Assembly (NCBI RefSeq): GCF_031755915.1
Contig: NC_083379.1
Location: 11,827,501-11,891,500 of the forward strand
Origin: Ziziphus jujuba
Lineage: Eukaryota > Streptophyta > Magnoliopsida > Rosales > Rhamnaceae
Direction of reading: 5' to 3'
DNA: 64,000 nt
The position numbers were made by a program, and so were the translations under genes. Under the pieces are notes generated by a model. That model was given only the letters and a program-made list of their open reading frames with translations, did not search any database and was not told the DNA's origin. Positions within the stretch are counted from its first letter, which is position 1, and every line of letters begins with the position of its first letter. Below, one piece after another: positions 51,801 through 64,000 of this stretch.

Positions 51801-51943
51801 ACATCTCCACCTGATTTCTTTCTCTTCCACCTCCCACTCTTCCAACTCTGTAATACACCCACTTCCCCTGTAACTGTAACAGTATCTGTAACGCTTCTCT
51901 TTCCTGTTCCCAAATATGTAGAAGTAGAATAGCAAGAACCCAT
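48807..51943 (-). CDS. Protein phosphatase 2C (PPM family), plant clade-E-like
   Basis: A metal-dependent Ser/Thr phosphatase of 527 aa, most like the plant PP2Cs with an MGSC myristoylated N terminus (PP2C33/PP2C6 group). Five exons joined on GT-AG sites and phase: 51943-51626, 51108-50719, 49953-49836, 49636-49413, 49340-48807. MGSCYS offers Gly2 for myristoylation and Cys4 for palmitoylation, which suggests membrane association. Motifs in order: LYTQQGKKGVNQDAMVVWE (~88-106), FCGVFDGHGPYG with metal-binding Asp121 and Gly122, CSGTTAV, GNVGDSRAVLATRD (~243-256), AMARAFGDFCLKDFG, ILATDGVWDVLS with Asp349, and KNDDCAAVCLFF with Asp395/396. A Ser/Glu-rich C-terminal extension of ~120 residues follows the catalytic core. 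All metal ligands seem present, so it should be active. Substrate and pathway are unknown. Confidence 0.95.
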
Positions 51944-52543
51944 TTTGATTTTGATTTTTTGGAATTTGAATTTGGGTTTTTCGATTCGATTCGCTTTGAC
52001 TCACACACCACCCCCACCTATTCTTCCAAAAATCTATTTTGATGGTGCATAGTACACCAACCCACCCACTATTTTAGTCTTTGCATTACTAATTACGACT
52101 CTTTTTACTTAATTGCTTATTAAAACACCGTCCCTCTCTGTATCCTCATTATTTAGTTTCTCTTTTTCTTATTTTTCTTATTTCTTTTTTAATAAATTTA
52201 TGTGCTAAAAATTTCCTTTATTTTAAGCAATAATAATGGTATTCACACTCACAGACTGAAGAAGATCCATGAATAGCCTGAATACTTTGTCCCAGAATCA
52301 AAACCAAAAATAAAGAATTTTTGAAATTCAGACAATTCAACTGGAATCTCTCAGCTTTTGCATCCTCTTTCTCTACTTGCTCACGTGTGGTGCTTTCTTG
52401 TTTACAATTTTTAATCCATGTATAACTTCAAAAAAATAATAATAATAATAAATAAATAAAGTTAATTGGGCTCAGATTCAAGGCCTTTATTGGGTTCCCA
52501 TACTTTCCTTGGGCTTTGGAGTTTTGGGTTTCATTTTGGTGGT
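51944..52543 (-). promoter_or_regulatory. Leader and upstream region of the PP2C gene
   Basis: Holds the PP2C leader and promoter on the minus strand, followed by (AATA)n at ~52,432-52,460. No clear TATA box could be picked. The Mutator-like element is inserted ~610 bp upstream of the PP2C start codon, so it may affect that promoter (inference). Confidence 0.4.
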
Positions 52544-52552
52544 TTCTTCTAA
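52544..52552. repeat. Target-site duplication, left copy
   Basis: TTCTTCTAA immediately before the element start GGGTTTTTT. An identical 9-mer follows the other end. Nine bp is the Mutator-superfamily length. Confidence 0.93.
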
Positions 52553-53498
52553 GGGTTTTTTCCATAAATAACCACCTTACAACTCCATTTTAGAAAAATA
52601 GCAAAATTTTTTTTTTTTAAATTAGCCACTTTGGGACAAAAATACCCTTGATAAAATTGAAAATTACACAAAAGTTTTCCTTTCTTCTACACAGCCGTTC
52701 GTTCGTGGGGGTGGAGTTTATACAAAACTGTTCGTGGGGTTTCTCTAAACTCTTTGCATCTCATCGCCTCTCACTTTCATTTTTTTGTATTTTCTCAGAT
52801 TTCAAACTAAAATCAGGTAAAAATTTTATCTTTTTTCTTATTAGATGAAAGTAAGAAAATATGTATTTTTTTTGTTTTTTCTCTTTCTATTTTTTCTTGT
52901 AAGTTTTATTAGTTTAGGGTTTTTTAAGCTTTTTATTTGATATGGGTATGTAAGAAATTGATTTATGAGATGTTCTATGTGATTTTAAAGATACTTTAGG
53001 TGGCATATGGTTTGAAAATGGGAGAAATTTTGTGTAAAACTGAAAAATCGCGAAAAACAGTAAAAACGGAGGAAATTTGGCGAAAAAGATGAATTTCCGC
53101 CAATTTCCTCCAGTTTGTCAGTTTTCGCAAATTTCCGCCAATTTTCCGCCAGTTTTCCGCCATTTTTCCGCCAGTTTTCCTTCAGTTTTCCGCTAGTTTT
53201 CCGCCAGTTTTCAGCCAGTAGGAAAAAGCTATATTTGGCCCGAAAAAAAAAACAGAATCAACTTTTTTAATACAGTTAATATGTTTGTTTAATATTATTC
53301 AAAATTTTATATATTTATTGATTTAGTTTAACGTTATTCATTTAATTTTGTAGTCAAATGGAAGATGATGACATTGTAATTGCAGTTTTATACAATGGAA
53401 CATTGGTACAAAATGATAGTGGTGATTGGGAATATCGAAATGGTAAAAATGTAATGGTTTCCGTCGGCAAGAGATGCACAAAATCAGAGTTAGAGGAT
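52553..53498 (+). repeat. Left terminal inverted repeat, containing a gene start
   Basis: 946 bp. From the tip inward: degenerate GC-poor tip, a leader (~52,680-52,816), a probable leader intron (donor CAG|GTAAAA at 52,817, acceptor TTTTGTAG ending 53,353), then ATG at 53,358 and the first 47 codons. The intron contains an array of TTTCCGCC-type repeats. Homology to the other end stops at GAGGAT (53,493-53,498). Confidence 0.9.
53093..53230. repeat. TTTTCCGCCAG repeat array in the left inverted repeat
   Basis: About ten imperfect units of 10-12 bp with core TTTCCGCCA, all in one orientation, ending in CAGCCAGTAGGAAAAAG. Confidence 0.85.
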
Positions 53499-54690
53499 GA
53501 GATTTTCAATTCTATTGAGATAGATCGAAATGAATATTTGCTAAAGCTAAAATGGATATATGGACGATGTGCAGAAAAGTTGGATCCTACAGAAATACGA
53601 TGTGATAGGGATGTGAAATGCTTTCTTCAAGAAGTGAGGAATGGAGGGATGACAATGATGCGGCCTCCATTGTATGTTGAGGTGATTTCAAAAGTTGAAC
53701 ATGTATGTAGAAATGTTCATCAAACAGCATTTGCTTCGGATAGTGGGAGTAATCTTCATTCTTTTTCTTGTCCTCCAATTGGCGGTCGTCTACCACAAGC
53801 TTCCGGTACTGAACCAATTCAGGCTACATCTCAGGAAATTATGGTTCAAGAAACTCAGTTTAGACATCAAGTTGATGTTCATGGGGGGGGCCTGGACATC
53901 ATTTAACATTCACGAAGGAGTTGATGTTGGAGGTGACTATGCTGAACGGTTTCCTAACGACGAGGAGTATGAGCAGTTGCATCATATTGATCATGATGAG
54001 AATTACAATGCAGCAAGGGATGATGTTGGTCATAATGATGTAGATTTTGATCATGAGTTGCCGGATAATGATAATGATATGCATCCTGAAATGAACAATG
54101 AAGGAGTTGATGATGTTAGGGTTCATCGTGCTACAAGTGACCACATATCATCGAGCAACAGAAGTGATTCTATGGCCATATTTTCGTCAAAGTTCACTGG
54201 CTGTGAGAGCATAGTAGTTGGACAATTATTTCGCAACAAACGTGACCTACAGAATAAACTGAGTATCTATTGCATGCGAGAAAATAAGGAGTTCAAGGTG
54301 ACACGATCAACTACACAACGATATGAGGTTGTATGCTTGAAAAATACTTGTAAATGGCGACTACGTGCAACCACATTTAAAAATGAAGAAATATTTGTTG
54401 TGAGAATTTTTGATAATGTACACAGTTGCTCGTTAGATATCGTGCATCGAGAACACAAGCAAGCCAGTAGCCGGGTTATCGGGCAATGTATCAAATCTAA
54501 ATATGAAGGTATTGCACGTGTTTACAAACCCAAAGAAATTCAACATGATTTTTTGCAGAAATATGGGGTGAATATAAGCTACAACAAAGCATGAAGAGGT
54601 AAAGAGTATGCACTTAACAGTGTTAGGGGATCTCCAGAGGAGAATTTTGCTAAGTTACCTGCCTACTGTTTTAAGTTAGTGTCGAAGAAA
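53358..54690 (+). pseudogene. MuDR-type transposase, N-terminal part, broken
   Basis: Codes for the N-terminal region of a plant MuDR-type transposase. It starts MEDDDIVIAVLYNG (a PB1-like head common in these proteins), then an acidic linker rich in Asp, His and Asn, then the MuDR N-terminal DNA-binding domain with a Cys/His pattern (VCLKNTCKWRLRA ... VRIFDNVHSC). Two lesions are visible. A run of eight G at 53,883-53,890 shifts the frame, so the first frame stops at 53,906 and the sequence continues in the +1 frame. A TGA at 54,592-54,594 stands where the family has a Trp codon, after which homologous sequence runs on for ~30 codons. The catalytic DDE core and zinc knuckle are absent: homology ends near 54,690, where repeat-rich DNA begins. 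Confidence 0.85.
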
Positions 54691-54717
54691 TTAGTTTCTA
54701 ATAGGAGTAAAAATTAT

Positions 54718-54935
54718 TCAACGATTTCCGCTTGGAGGAAATGTTTTCCAACAGAAGGAAAACTATTTCCGCTTGGAGGAAAATTTTTCCACCTGGCGGA
54801 AATTTATCAAGAGGCTTCAATTTTTCTTCATATGGGATTTCCGACTGGAGGAACGTTTTTCCTCCATTTTTCCTCCAGTAGGAAAATTTTTCGGCCTATA
54901 GGAAATATTTCCGACAAGCGGAAATTTTTTTAAAA
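54718..54935. repeat. Internal TTTCCGCTTGGAGGAAA repeat cluster
   Basis: Many short words of the form TTTCC(G/A)... and ...GGAAA in both orientations, such as TTTCCGCTTGGAGGAAA twice and ACCTGGCGGAAA, giving imperfect palindromes. It is related in core (CCGCC/GGCGG, GGAAA) to the arrays inside both inverted repeats, and it starts right where transposase homology ends. Confidence 0.8.
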
Positions 54936-55162
54936 TTTGCAATTGAGCTCTTAAGGCGTTTGTGCATAACGGAATTCTAATAAATAAACATGACACATTT
55001 CCTATAAGGTCAATTACTTATCATTACATCAATACCACATTGTTATCGTTGTTAAATGAACATTATAAGCCACCATTATATTTACAATTAAAAGTCAAAT
55101 ATAATAAATAATATGCATCTATAAACATGAAAAAAGGAAAGAAAAAAGCATCACCACGCAGC
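54936..55162. other. Non-coding remainder of the MULE centre
   Basis: AT-rich sequence without coding signals between the internal repeats and the stop of the leftward chimeric frame. Probably the 3' part of the original Ulp1-like gene unit (inference from position). Confidence 0.4.
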
Positions 55163-55435
55163 TCATATGCTAAGTTCTTTGTTGTAAACCTCATATGCAT
55201 ACTTCTTCCTAAAGAACTCCATGTTATCTTGTGTGAATGTCAATGGTAATCTAGCATGTAAGAATTCGATGGTCTTGAGTGTAAATATGCCACAATCCTC
55301 TAACTCTGATTTTGTGCATCTCTTGCCGACGGAAACCATTACATTTTTACCATTTCGATATTCCCAATCACCACTATCATTTTGTACCAATGTTCCATTG
55401 TATAAAACCGCAATTACAATGTCATCATCTTCCAT
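55163..55435 (-). CDS. Chimeric MULE reading frame: transposase head fused to Ulp1-like protease tail
   Basis: A 90-codon frame. Residues 1-47 (MEDDDIV...KSELED) equal those of the transposase on the other end of the element because they lie in the inverted repeat. From residue 47 it reads DCGIFTLKTIEFLHAR and ends ...FTQDNMEFFRKKYAYEVY, which is the C-terminal end of plant Ulp1-like C48 cysteine proteases; DCG-(I/V)-F holds the catalytic Cys of that family. The catalytic His and Asp, which lie upstream in the family, are missing, so no protease activity is expected. The join keeps the frame. It may be transcribed from the repeat-borne leader at 56.1-55.9 kb. Confidence 0.75.
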   Translation of the reverse strand: MEDDDIVIAVLYNGTLVQNDSGDWEYRNGKNVMVSVGKRCTKSELEDCGIFTLKTIEFLHARLPLTFTQDNMEFFRKKYAYEVYNKELSI

Positions 55436-56241
55436 TTGACTACAAAATTAAATGAATAACGTTAAACTAAATCAATAAATATATAAAATTTTGAATAATA
55501 TTAAACAAGCATATTAACTGTATTAAAAAAGTTGATTCTGTTTTTTTTTTCGGGCCAAATATAGCTTTTTCCTACTGGCGGAAAACTGGCGGAAAATTGG
55601 CGGAAAAGTGGCGGAAAACTGATGGAAAACTGGCGGAAAACTGGCGGAAAATTGGCGGAAAATTGGCGGAAATTTGCGAAAACTGACAAACTGGAGGAAA
55701 TTCATCTTTTTCGCCAAATTTCCTCCGTTTTTACTGTTTTTCGCGATTTTTCAGTTTTACACAAAATTTCTCCCATTTTCAAACCATATGCCACCTAAAG
55801 TATTTTTAAAATCACATAGAACATCTCATAAATCAATTTCTTGCATACCCATATCAAATAAAAAGCTTAAAAAACCCTAAACTAATAAAACTTACAAGAA
55901 AAAATAGAAAGAGAAAAAACAAAAAAAATACATATTTCTTTACTTTCATCTAATAAGAAAAAAGATAAAATTTTTACCTGATTTTAGTTTGAGATCTGAG
56001 AAAATACAAAAAAATGAGAGTGAGAGGCGATGAGATGCAAAGAGTTTAGAGAAACCCCACGAACAGTTTTGTATAAACCCCACCCCCACGAACGAACGGC
56101 TGTGTAGAAGAAAGGAAAGCTTTTGTAGATAAGGGTACTTTAGTCCAAACGGGTAAAATATTGGTTAGTTTTTAAAAAAATAAAAAAATTTGCTATTTTT
56201 CTAAAATGCAATTGTAAAGTGGCTAGTTATCAAAAAAACCC
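55295..56241 (-). repeat. Right terminal inverted repeat, containing a gene start
   Basis: 947 bp, the reverse complement of the left repeat with small differences. It repeats the leader, the probable leader intron, the TTTCCGCC array (as GGCGGAAA on the plus strand, ~55,575-55,705), the ATG (at 55,435) and 47 codons. It ends inside at ATCCTC (55,295-55,300). Confidence 0.9.
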
Positions 56242-56250
56242 TTCTTCTAA
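56242..56250. repeat. Target-site duplication, right copy
   Basis: TTCTTCTAA directly after the element end AAAAAAACCC, identical to the left copy. Confidence 0.93.
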
Positions 56251-56293
56251 CTCAACGAAACTTTATCCCTTTCGATTAATTATTATCATTTGG

Positions 56294-58136
56294 GAAAATT
56301 GGATTTTGCTATTGTGATGTTAAGGGTTTACGTAATTTCGGTTTTAAAATTTTAATTTCAGTAATTTTGGTTTTGATATTTCAAAATTATTGCGAATTGA
56401 TATTTGAAGTAACAGTATCATTTAAATTAATTATATGGACATCATAATTTATTTTTAAAAAATACAAAATATTTTTTTAAAAATTGAAAAAAAAAATAAA
56501 TTTATTATTTTTCCATTTTATATTTATAATTTTTTATTTAAAAAATTGTATCCATTCTTTTTTGTGTTTAAATTAAAATACCCATACTTAAATGTTTTTT
56601 AACCTAAAATTAGATCCAAATATAAAAATTAAAAATAGAATTTGAATTTTTGATATAATAAAAATAATTTTATTACACCAAAATTTAAAAATAATTATTG
56701 TGCCAAATCCACAAAAATTAGACCAAAAATAAAAAAATAAAAAATTGTCTATTTATTATTATTTTTTATTTTTTGGTCTAACAAAATTATTTTTTTGTCT
56801 AATTTTTTTTATTACTATTTTTTAATGGTTTATTTTTTGGTTAATTGGATTTTTTTAAAAAAAAATGAAAAAAATAAACCACAATTCATTTCCATATTGA
56901 TATTTTAATCTATAATTAGAGGTATAAATGAACCAAGCTAAAGCAAATATTATGCTTAAGCTCGACTCGTATAGTTTTTGGATTGATCAAACTTGATTAA
57001 AGCTAGTTAAATTTGAAAATTTGTTATTCAAGATTGACTGGGCTCAATTATAAAGAAATTAAACTTGGCTCAGCTCATTTTAAAATAAAAGTCTAAGAAA
57101 AATAAACATTTGATTTATTAATTTTTATCATTAAATTATTAATACAGTCCATATGTTTTATTAAATTTATTTTATAAATTAGATATATATTTTATCATTT
57201 ATATATTATAAGAATTTTAAATTATTAAACAAATATTATAAGTATCATACACGATTAAATTAATAATATAATATATAAATATGTACATAAATATAAATTC
57301 AAGCTACTCATTTACTATACACGAGCTATTCACGATTGGCTTCCATATTTTTCAAGTTTCTCATATTTTTTACGAGCCAAGTTTGAATGGGCCAAAAATG
57401 AGTAGAAAACATGCCGATCTTGAACCATTCAAGCCTATTTACAGCCTTATCTATAATTCATTTGGTCAAGTGGAAATTTTTTTTCAAAAATGAAAAAATT
57501 AGACCATTTTCATCTTCTTCTTTTTTGTTTATAAAATGAAAAAATAACAAATGCATTTTTTTAAAATTTTTTATTAAAAAGTTACTTTTTATTTCTAAAA
57601 ACTGAATTATGGCATCAGTATGAACTAATTTTATTAAATAAAAAAATAACAATAAAAATTAGATAATTTTTAAAAAATTTTGATCTAATTTTTATTTAGG
57701 TTTTTTTTTTTTTGGTTTGGGCATAAAAAAATATTTTTAGTATACCAACAATTCAAATTCTATTTTGATTTTTGATTTTTATTTTTTGTGTAATTTTGTG
57801 TCCAAAGATATTTAATTATGATTGTTAATATTTTATTTCAACTACTAAAAAGAGAATGGATATAATTTTCTAAATAAAAAATCATAAATATGAAATGGAA
57901 AACTAATAAATTTATTTTTTAAATTTTTTTAAAAATATTTTTATTTTTGAAAAATGAATTATAATATTAGCATAACGTTATACTGATGCTAGCAATGTTA
58001 ATTTAAAAAAAAACTTTTATTGCAGTGGATCAATTTACAATGATTTAAAATTTCAAAGCTGAAATATTTGAAATCAAAACTTCAAAACTGAAATCATGTT
58101 TACTCTAAACTTCATTGTATTAAACTGCAATTTTTC
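56294..58136. mobile_element. Fold-back element with long degenerate inverted repeats
   Basis: The sequence from ~56,294 to ~56,760 matches the reverse complement of ~57,660-58,136. Clear shared blocks are a 'TTTTCCATTT(T/C)ATATTTAT(A/G)A' stretch, 'TATCCATTCT' variants and 'AAATAGAATTTGAATT'. The arms are ~450 bp and diverged; the ~900-bp centre contains only AT-rich sequence and a weak degenerate segment with CTCGACTCG and ACGAGCCAAG words near 56,960-57,380. Size, arms and lack of coding DNA suggest a non-autonomous DNA transposon. Ends are approximate, and the flanks (ATTATTAT-like) do not allow a firm target duplication. Confidence 0.6.
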
Positions 58137-60924
<2,788 letters not shown>

Positions 60925-63478
60925 GCTTTTTTACCGATCTTATTTTCCCTTACTTAGAGATTTTTAATTATTATTATTTTTTTGATAAATAAGATTTTTA
61001 ATTATTATTATTATTATTTCCCTCTTTCTATATAATGGTTATCCCCCTCTATCTCCTAAGAGTCATAGGCCAAAATATTAAGTTCTGTTTATTTTATTAT
61101 GTATGAATAAAAAAAAGAAAACTCATACAAAAAAAATTGGAAAATAACTAGAATAAATTTCTTGATGATCTTCGGAATTTCTGAATTAATATTTAAAATT
61201 TAAAATATAAAAATATATATAAAAATATCGAAAATTATTGAATATTGATGTTAATTTATAAAAAATGATGAAAATTGATAAAAATTGATTTAAAAATAGA
61301 AATTTTTATTAAAACTATAAAATTAGTTTATTTAATTAATTAATTATCAAATTGACTATTAAAATTATAAAAATATTAAATGGATATTATATTTTCTTAA
61401 TCAGTTGATTTTTAATAAGCGTTAATATTTAAAAAATACTACTATTAATAAAAATGCAGAAAAACAACAATTTTAATGAAATTATTCATTAATTAAGATA
61501 TATAGAACAATTATTATAATTATATTATATTTTATAAAATATCATTTCAATACTATAAAGAATTCTTGGATGGTTTAATTGTTTGTATCTTCCTCATTCT
61601 TATTTTAAAATGTAAAATATAATAAATAATTATTAAAATATATATCTCATTGATAATTTTGTATGTAACTGTTAATATACCATTAATATGAATATTTGAT
61701 GGTTAAGTTTGCATGTATCAAATATCATTGATACTGAAATTTTGAACCTTGATTTACAAAAAAACATATTTCTTGTATGTCTTTCAATTTTTATCTATGT
61801 TCTAATTGTTATCTATTTTATAATATTTATACAAATATTAAATTTATTATTTACAAAATAATAATATATAGGTAAATTTGTAACTTTTGATATCAATTTT
61901 CTCTGAGACTATAATAGATAGACTTATATAATATAATTTTGGACATTGTTTGTTAAATGTAATTTTTTTTTTTAGTTTTTATTTACCTAATTATTGGAAA
62001 ACAGTTAAAAGGTAAAAAATATATATCAATAAAATTAAGAAATATATATGTTTCCAAGTTTCTATGGAAATTTATGAAAATTTGATGGAAATTTAAAAAT
62101 TTTCCATGAAAATTATGGATTTTTTAACCAAATTGTGAAGGATTTAATGTGGATATTATGATGAAATTTTTTTTGAAAATTATAAAAAAATATCAAAAAT
62201 TTAAATAAATATTATAGAAGTTATATCTGTTTCCACGTGGAAACTAAATTTTTTTTTTTTTTTTGATGTGTTTGAAAAATGAAAATTTTGTAGAAATTAC
62301 ATAGAAAATTTTGATATTTTAAACTATGTTAAAACATTATTTAAACAAGATGGCTAAAAAAGTTTATGTTGAAAAGCCAATGTTGGGCTTGAGCATTTTC
62401 AATGGGAATGTATATTGTTGTGGATACTAGCGTGCCAAATAAGTAAATATGAATATTATTTGAACAAGTTGGTTTCCAATAGTCCAATGATAAAATGGAA
62501 TATAAAGTTGACGTGTTATAAAAAGCATTTCCAATTCACAATATTTCACAAAGCCTCGGATAATAAATATTCATGTAAATAATATTTAGGCCACATAAAT
62601 GTGATATTCATTTTATTAAGGCCACATAAATGTGATATTCATTTTATTAAAACTATAGAATATTGCTTATGTGGTATACTAATTTTCAAAATCTATACTC
62701 CCATTTAAAAATGCTTTAAATACTGTTAAAATGAATGTTTATTTCTAGAGATTTTATTAGATATTGTAAATAGTTTTTTTAAAAAATAATTTTTTATTTA
62801 AAAATCAGTTTTTTTTAAATAATGAAAAATTAATAAAATATATAATTTTAATTAATTTTGAATAACACTATTAGAGAATAATTTTGAATTGGCTATCAAT
62901 ACTATCAATACATTTAAATATTTATGACATCTAAATTAATTTTTATGCCAAATAGGTAGCAATCTAAATTTCTTTTGAAAATATGCTTAATCCGTCCAAA
63001 ACAATGGACCCAATAATCAAGCTACATCATTTCTTTATTAGATATTTCTCAAACTTCTATTTATTTATTACATATGTTAGAATTTATTATTTAATAAACC
63101 AAATTGCAACTCTTTGAACATTCTATTATTTATTTATGGAGTATCAAAATTGTAGGTCATAAAAAGAGTAAAAAATAATGTTAATGTATCATAATTTTCA
63201 ATAATGGTTTTCAAAGATATATTTGTCGTTTTACTGTGCCATATAGGAGAAACAAACTTTATCTCTTTTCTTCGCAATAAAAATTAACTTTGGTTGAATA
63301 AATTGCTGGGACACATATATATATATATATATATACACTAGTATAGATCTATGTGATACACGACATGTATAATCTCAATACATTATTTTGATAATAAGCT
63401 ATGGAAATGAATTATAATAAAATCAAATACAAAACATCATAAAAATAACATTAAACCAAAAGTTTCAATTCAATATAG
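60925..63478. other. AT-rich intergenic DNA, no gene seen
   Basis: Extremely AT-rich sequence with low-complexity A/T words, a 31-bp tandem duplication and a (TA)n run at ~63,317-63,333. No coding potential seen. It is probably decayed transposon DNA (inference). Confidence 0.5.
62588..62649. repeat. Perfect 31-bp tandem duplication
   Basis: The unit starting AGGCCACATAAATGTGATA occurs twice back to back (62,588-62,618 and 62,619-62,649). The unit itself contains a CACAT...ATGTG inverted repeat. Confidence 0.9.
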
Positions 63479-64000
63479 CTAATCCAAAATTTGAAAAACT
63501 TCTTTGAAAACCACATTAGTGGTTGAATTGGTAAGTTCTCCATTTTTATCACAAATTAATATCTTCAATTATTTTCTATTTGTAATTCTAAAAACTACAA
63601 CATATAACTGTCTATGATTAAAAACTGGTTTGTTAATATAAAGTCCAACATGCGAAAGATATTGATCTTGACTCTTATTAATAGTCATAGCATATGATAC
63701 AATCAAAGGATATTGTCTTCTCTGAAACTTAAAAGGTGACCTTGATTCCAATGGAGTTAAATTCATTATTGGAAAAAAAATTTTAAATCCTGCATTGCTT
63801 CATTAATAACTTTGCTTTTGAAAACATGATTGCCAAGCCATGTAATGACCAATCTAGTCCCATCGTATAACCCTAAAGAATGATCAACATTTCTTAATAG
63901 CATAATGGTGACGCCAACCTTCAACTTCAACTAATGATTAGGTACCCCAAAGCATTTTATAGTGTTTAAAATTTCAGGTGTATGAAAATCTCCTATAAGA
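63479..64000 (-). pseudogene. Decayed Helitron/PIF1-type helicase, C-terminal part (runs off the window)
   Basis: Read on the minus strand from the window end: GDFHTPEILNTIKCFGVPNH, a TAG, LKLKVGVTIMLLRNVDHS, GLYDGTRLVITWLGNHV, then a frame change near 63,770, PFKFQRRQYPLIVSYAMTIN KSQ, HVGLYINKPVFNHRQLYVVV, RITNRK, a TAA, then LKILICDKNGELTNS. These are the closing motifs of the PIF1-like helicase domain of plant Helitron RepHel proteins, in order. At least two stops and one frameshift break it, and the KSQGQ motif reads KSQDQ. Upstream parts (Rep domain) would lie beyond 64,000. It is a dead copy. Host PIF1 helicase is a less likely source because Helitron relatives are far more common. Confidence 0.8.

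Larger units (their letters stand above)
52553..56241. mobile_element. Mutator-like element (MULE) with long terminal inverted repeats
   Basis: A complete 3,689-bp insertion bounded by a perfect 9-bp target-site duplication and long inverted repeats (52,553-53,498 and 55,295-56,241). Inside are a broken MuDR-type transposase read rightward and a short chimeric frame with a Ulp1-like protease end read leftward. Plant MULEs carrying Ulp1-like (C48 peptidase) genes are known (Kaonashi-type); this copy resembles a deleted derivative of such an element. The inner part of the inverted repeats is nearly identical between ends, while the outer ~150 bp differ by indels. The element cannot move by itself because its transposase is truncated, but intact ends mean it could still be a substrate for a related transposase. 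Confidence 0.92.

Overview
The window is nuclear DNA of a eudicot plant. It is strongly AT-rich, the genes have plant-type GT-AG introns, and all five intact genes match plant families: a brassinosteroid-receptor-like kinase, an RraA-like aldolase, COP9 signalosome subunit 6, PEX5, a LATERAL SUPPRESSOR-type GRAS protein and a clade-E-like PP2C (six with the aldolase counted). The species cannot be fixed from sequence alone. The genes are unrelated housekeeping, hormone and developmental functions and do not form a pathway cluster.

Layout. 1-7.4 kb is AT-rich intergenic DNA with a degenerate inverted-repeat element (about 2.77-3.52 kb). 7.49-11.17 kb (-) is an intronless BRL1/BRL3-type LRR receptor kinase. 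16.72-17.22 kb (+) is an RraA-like protein with a likely leader intron. 18.71-23.85 kb (-) is CSN6 in nine exons, and 24.44-33.59 kb (+) is PEX5 in fifteen exons; these two are head to head across a 594-bp shared promoter. I joined every exon of both by matching splice sites and reading phase, giving 326 and 739 aa. 38.45-39.88 kb (-) is an intronless LAS/LS-type GRAS regulator of 475 aa with long Gln, Thr and His tracts. 48.81-51.94 kb (-) is a five-exon PP2C of 527 aa.

From 52.5 kb on, the window is dominated by transposons and decayed sequence. The clearest object is a complete 3.69-kb Mutator-like element (52,553-56,241) with a perfect 9-bp target duplication and inverted repeats of about 946 bp. 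Each repeat contains a leader, a probable leader intron and the first 47 codons of a gene, so transcription units start from both ends and converge. The left unit is a broken MuDR-type transposase. The right unit is a chimera: the same 47 codons fused in frame to the C-terminal end of a Ulp1-like (C48) protease at its catalytic Asp-Cys-Gly motif. Next to it are a fold-back element (about 56.3-58.1 kb), a geranylgeranyl diphosphate synthase pseudogene fragment (about 60.7-60.9 kb, -) and, at the window end, a decayed Helitron/PIF1-type helicase (63.48-64.0 kb, -).

The most distinctive signals are the convergent design of the Mutator-like element with its chimeric Ulp1 reading frame, the TTTCCGCC-type repeat arrays inside it, a run of four GTCAA motifs at exact 10-bp spacing near 45.5 kb, and the GGPPS fragment hidden in what looks like empty DNA. 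No tRNA, rRNA, CRISPR or recognisable microRNA gene was seen.
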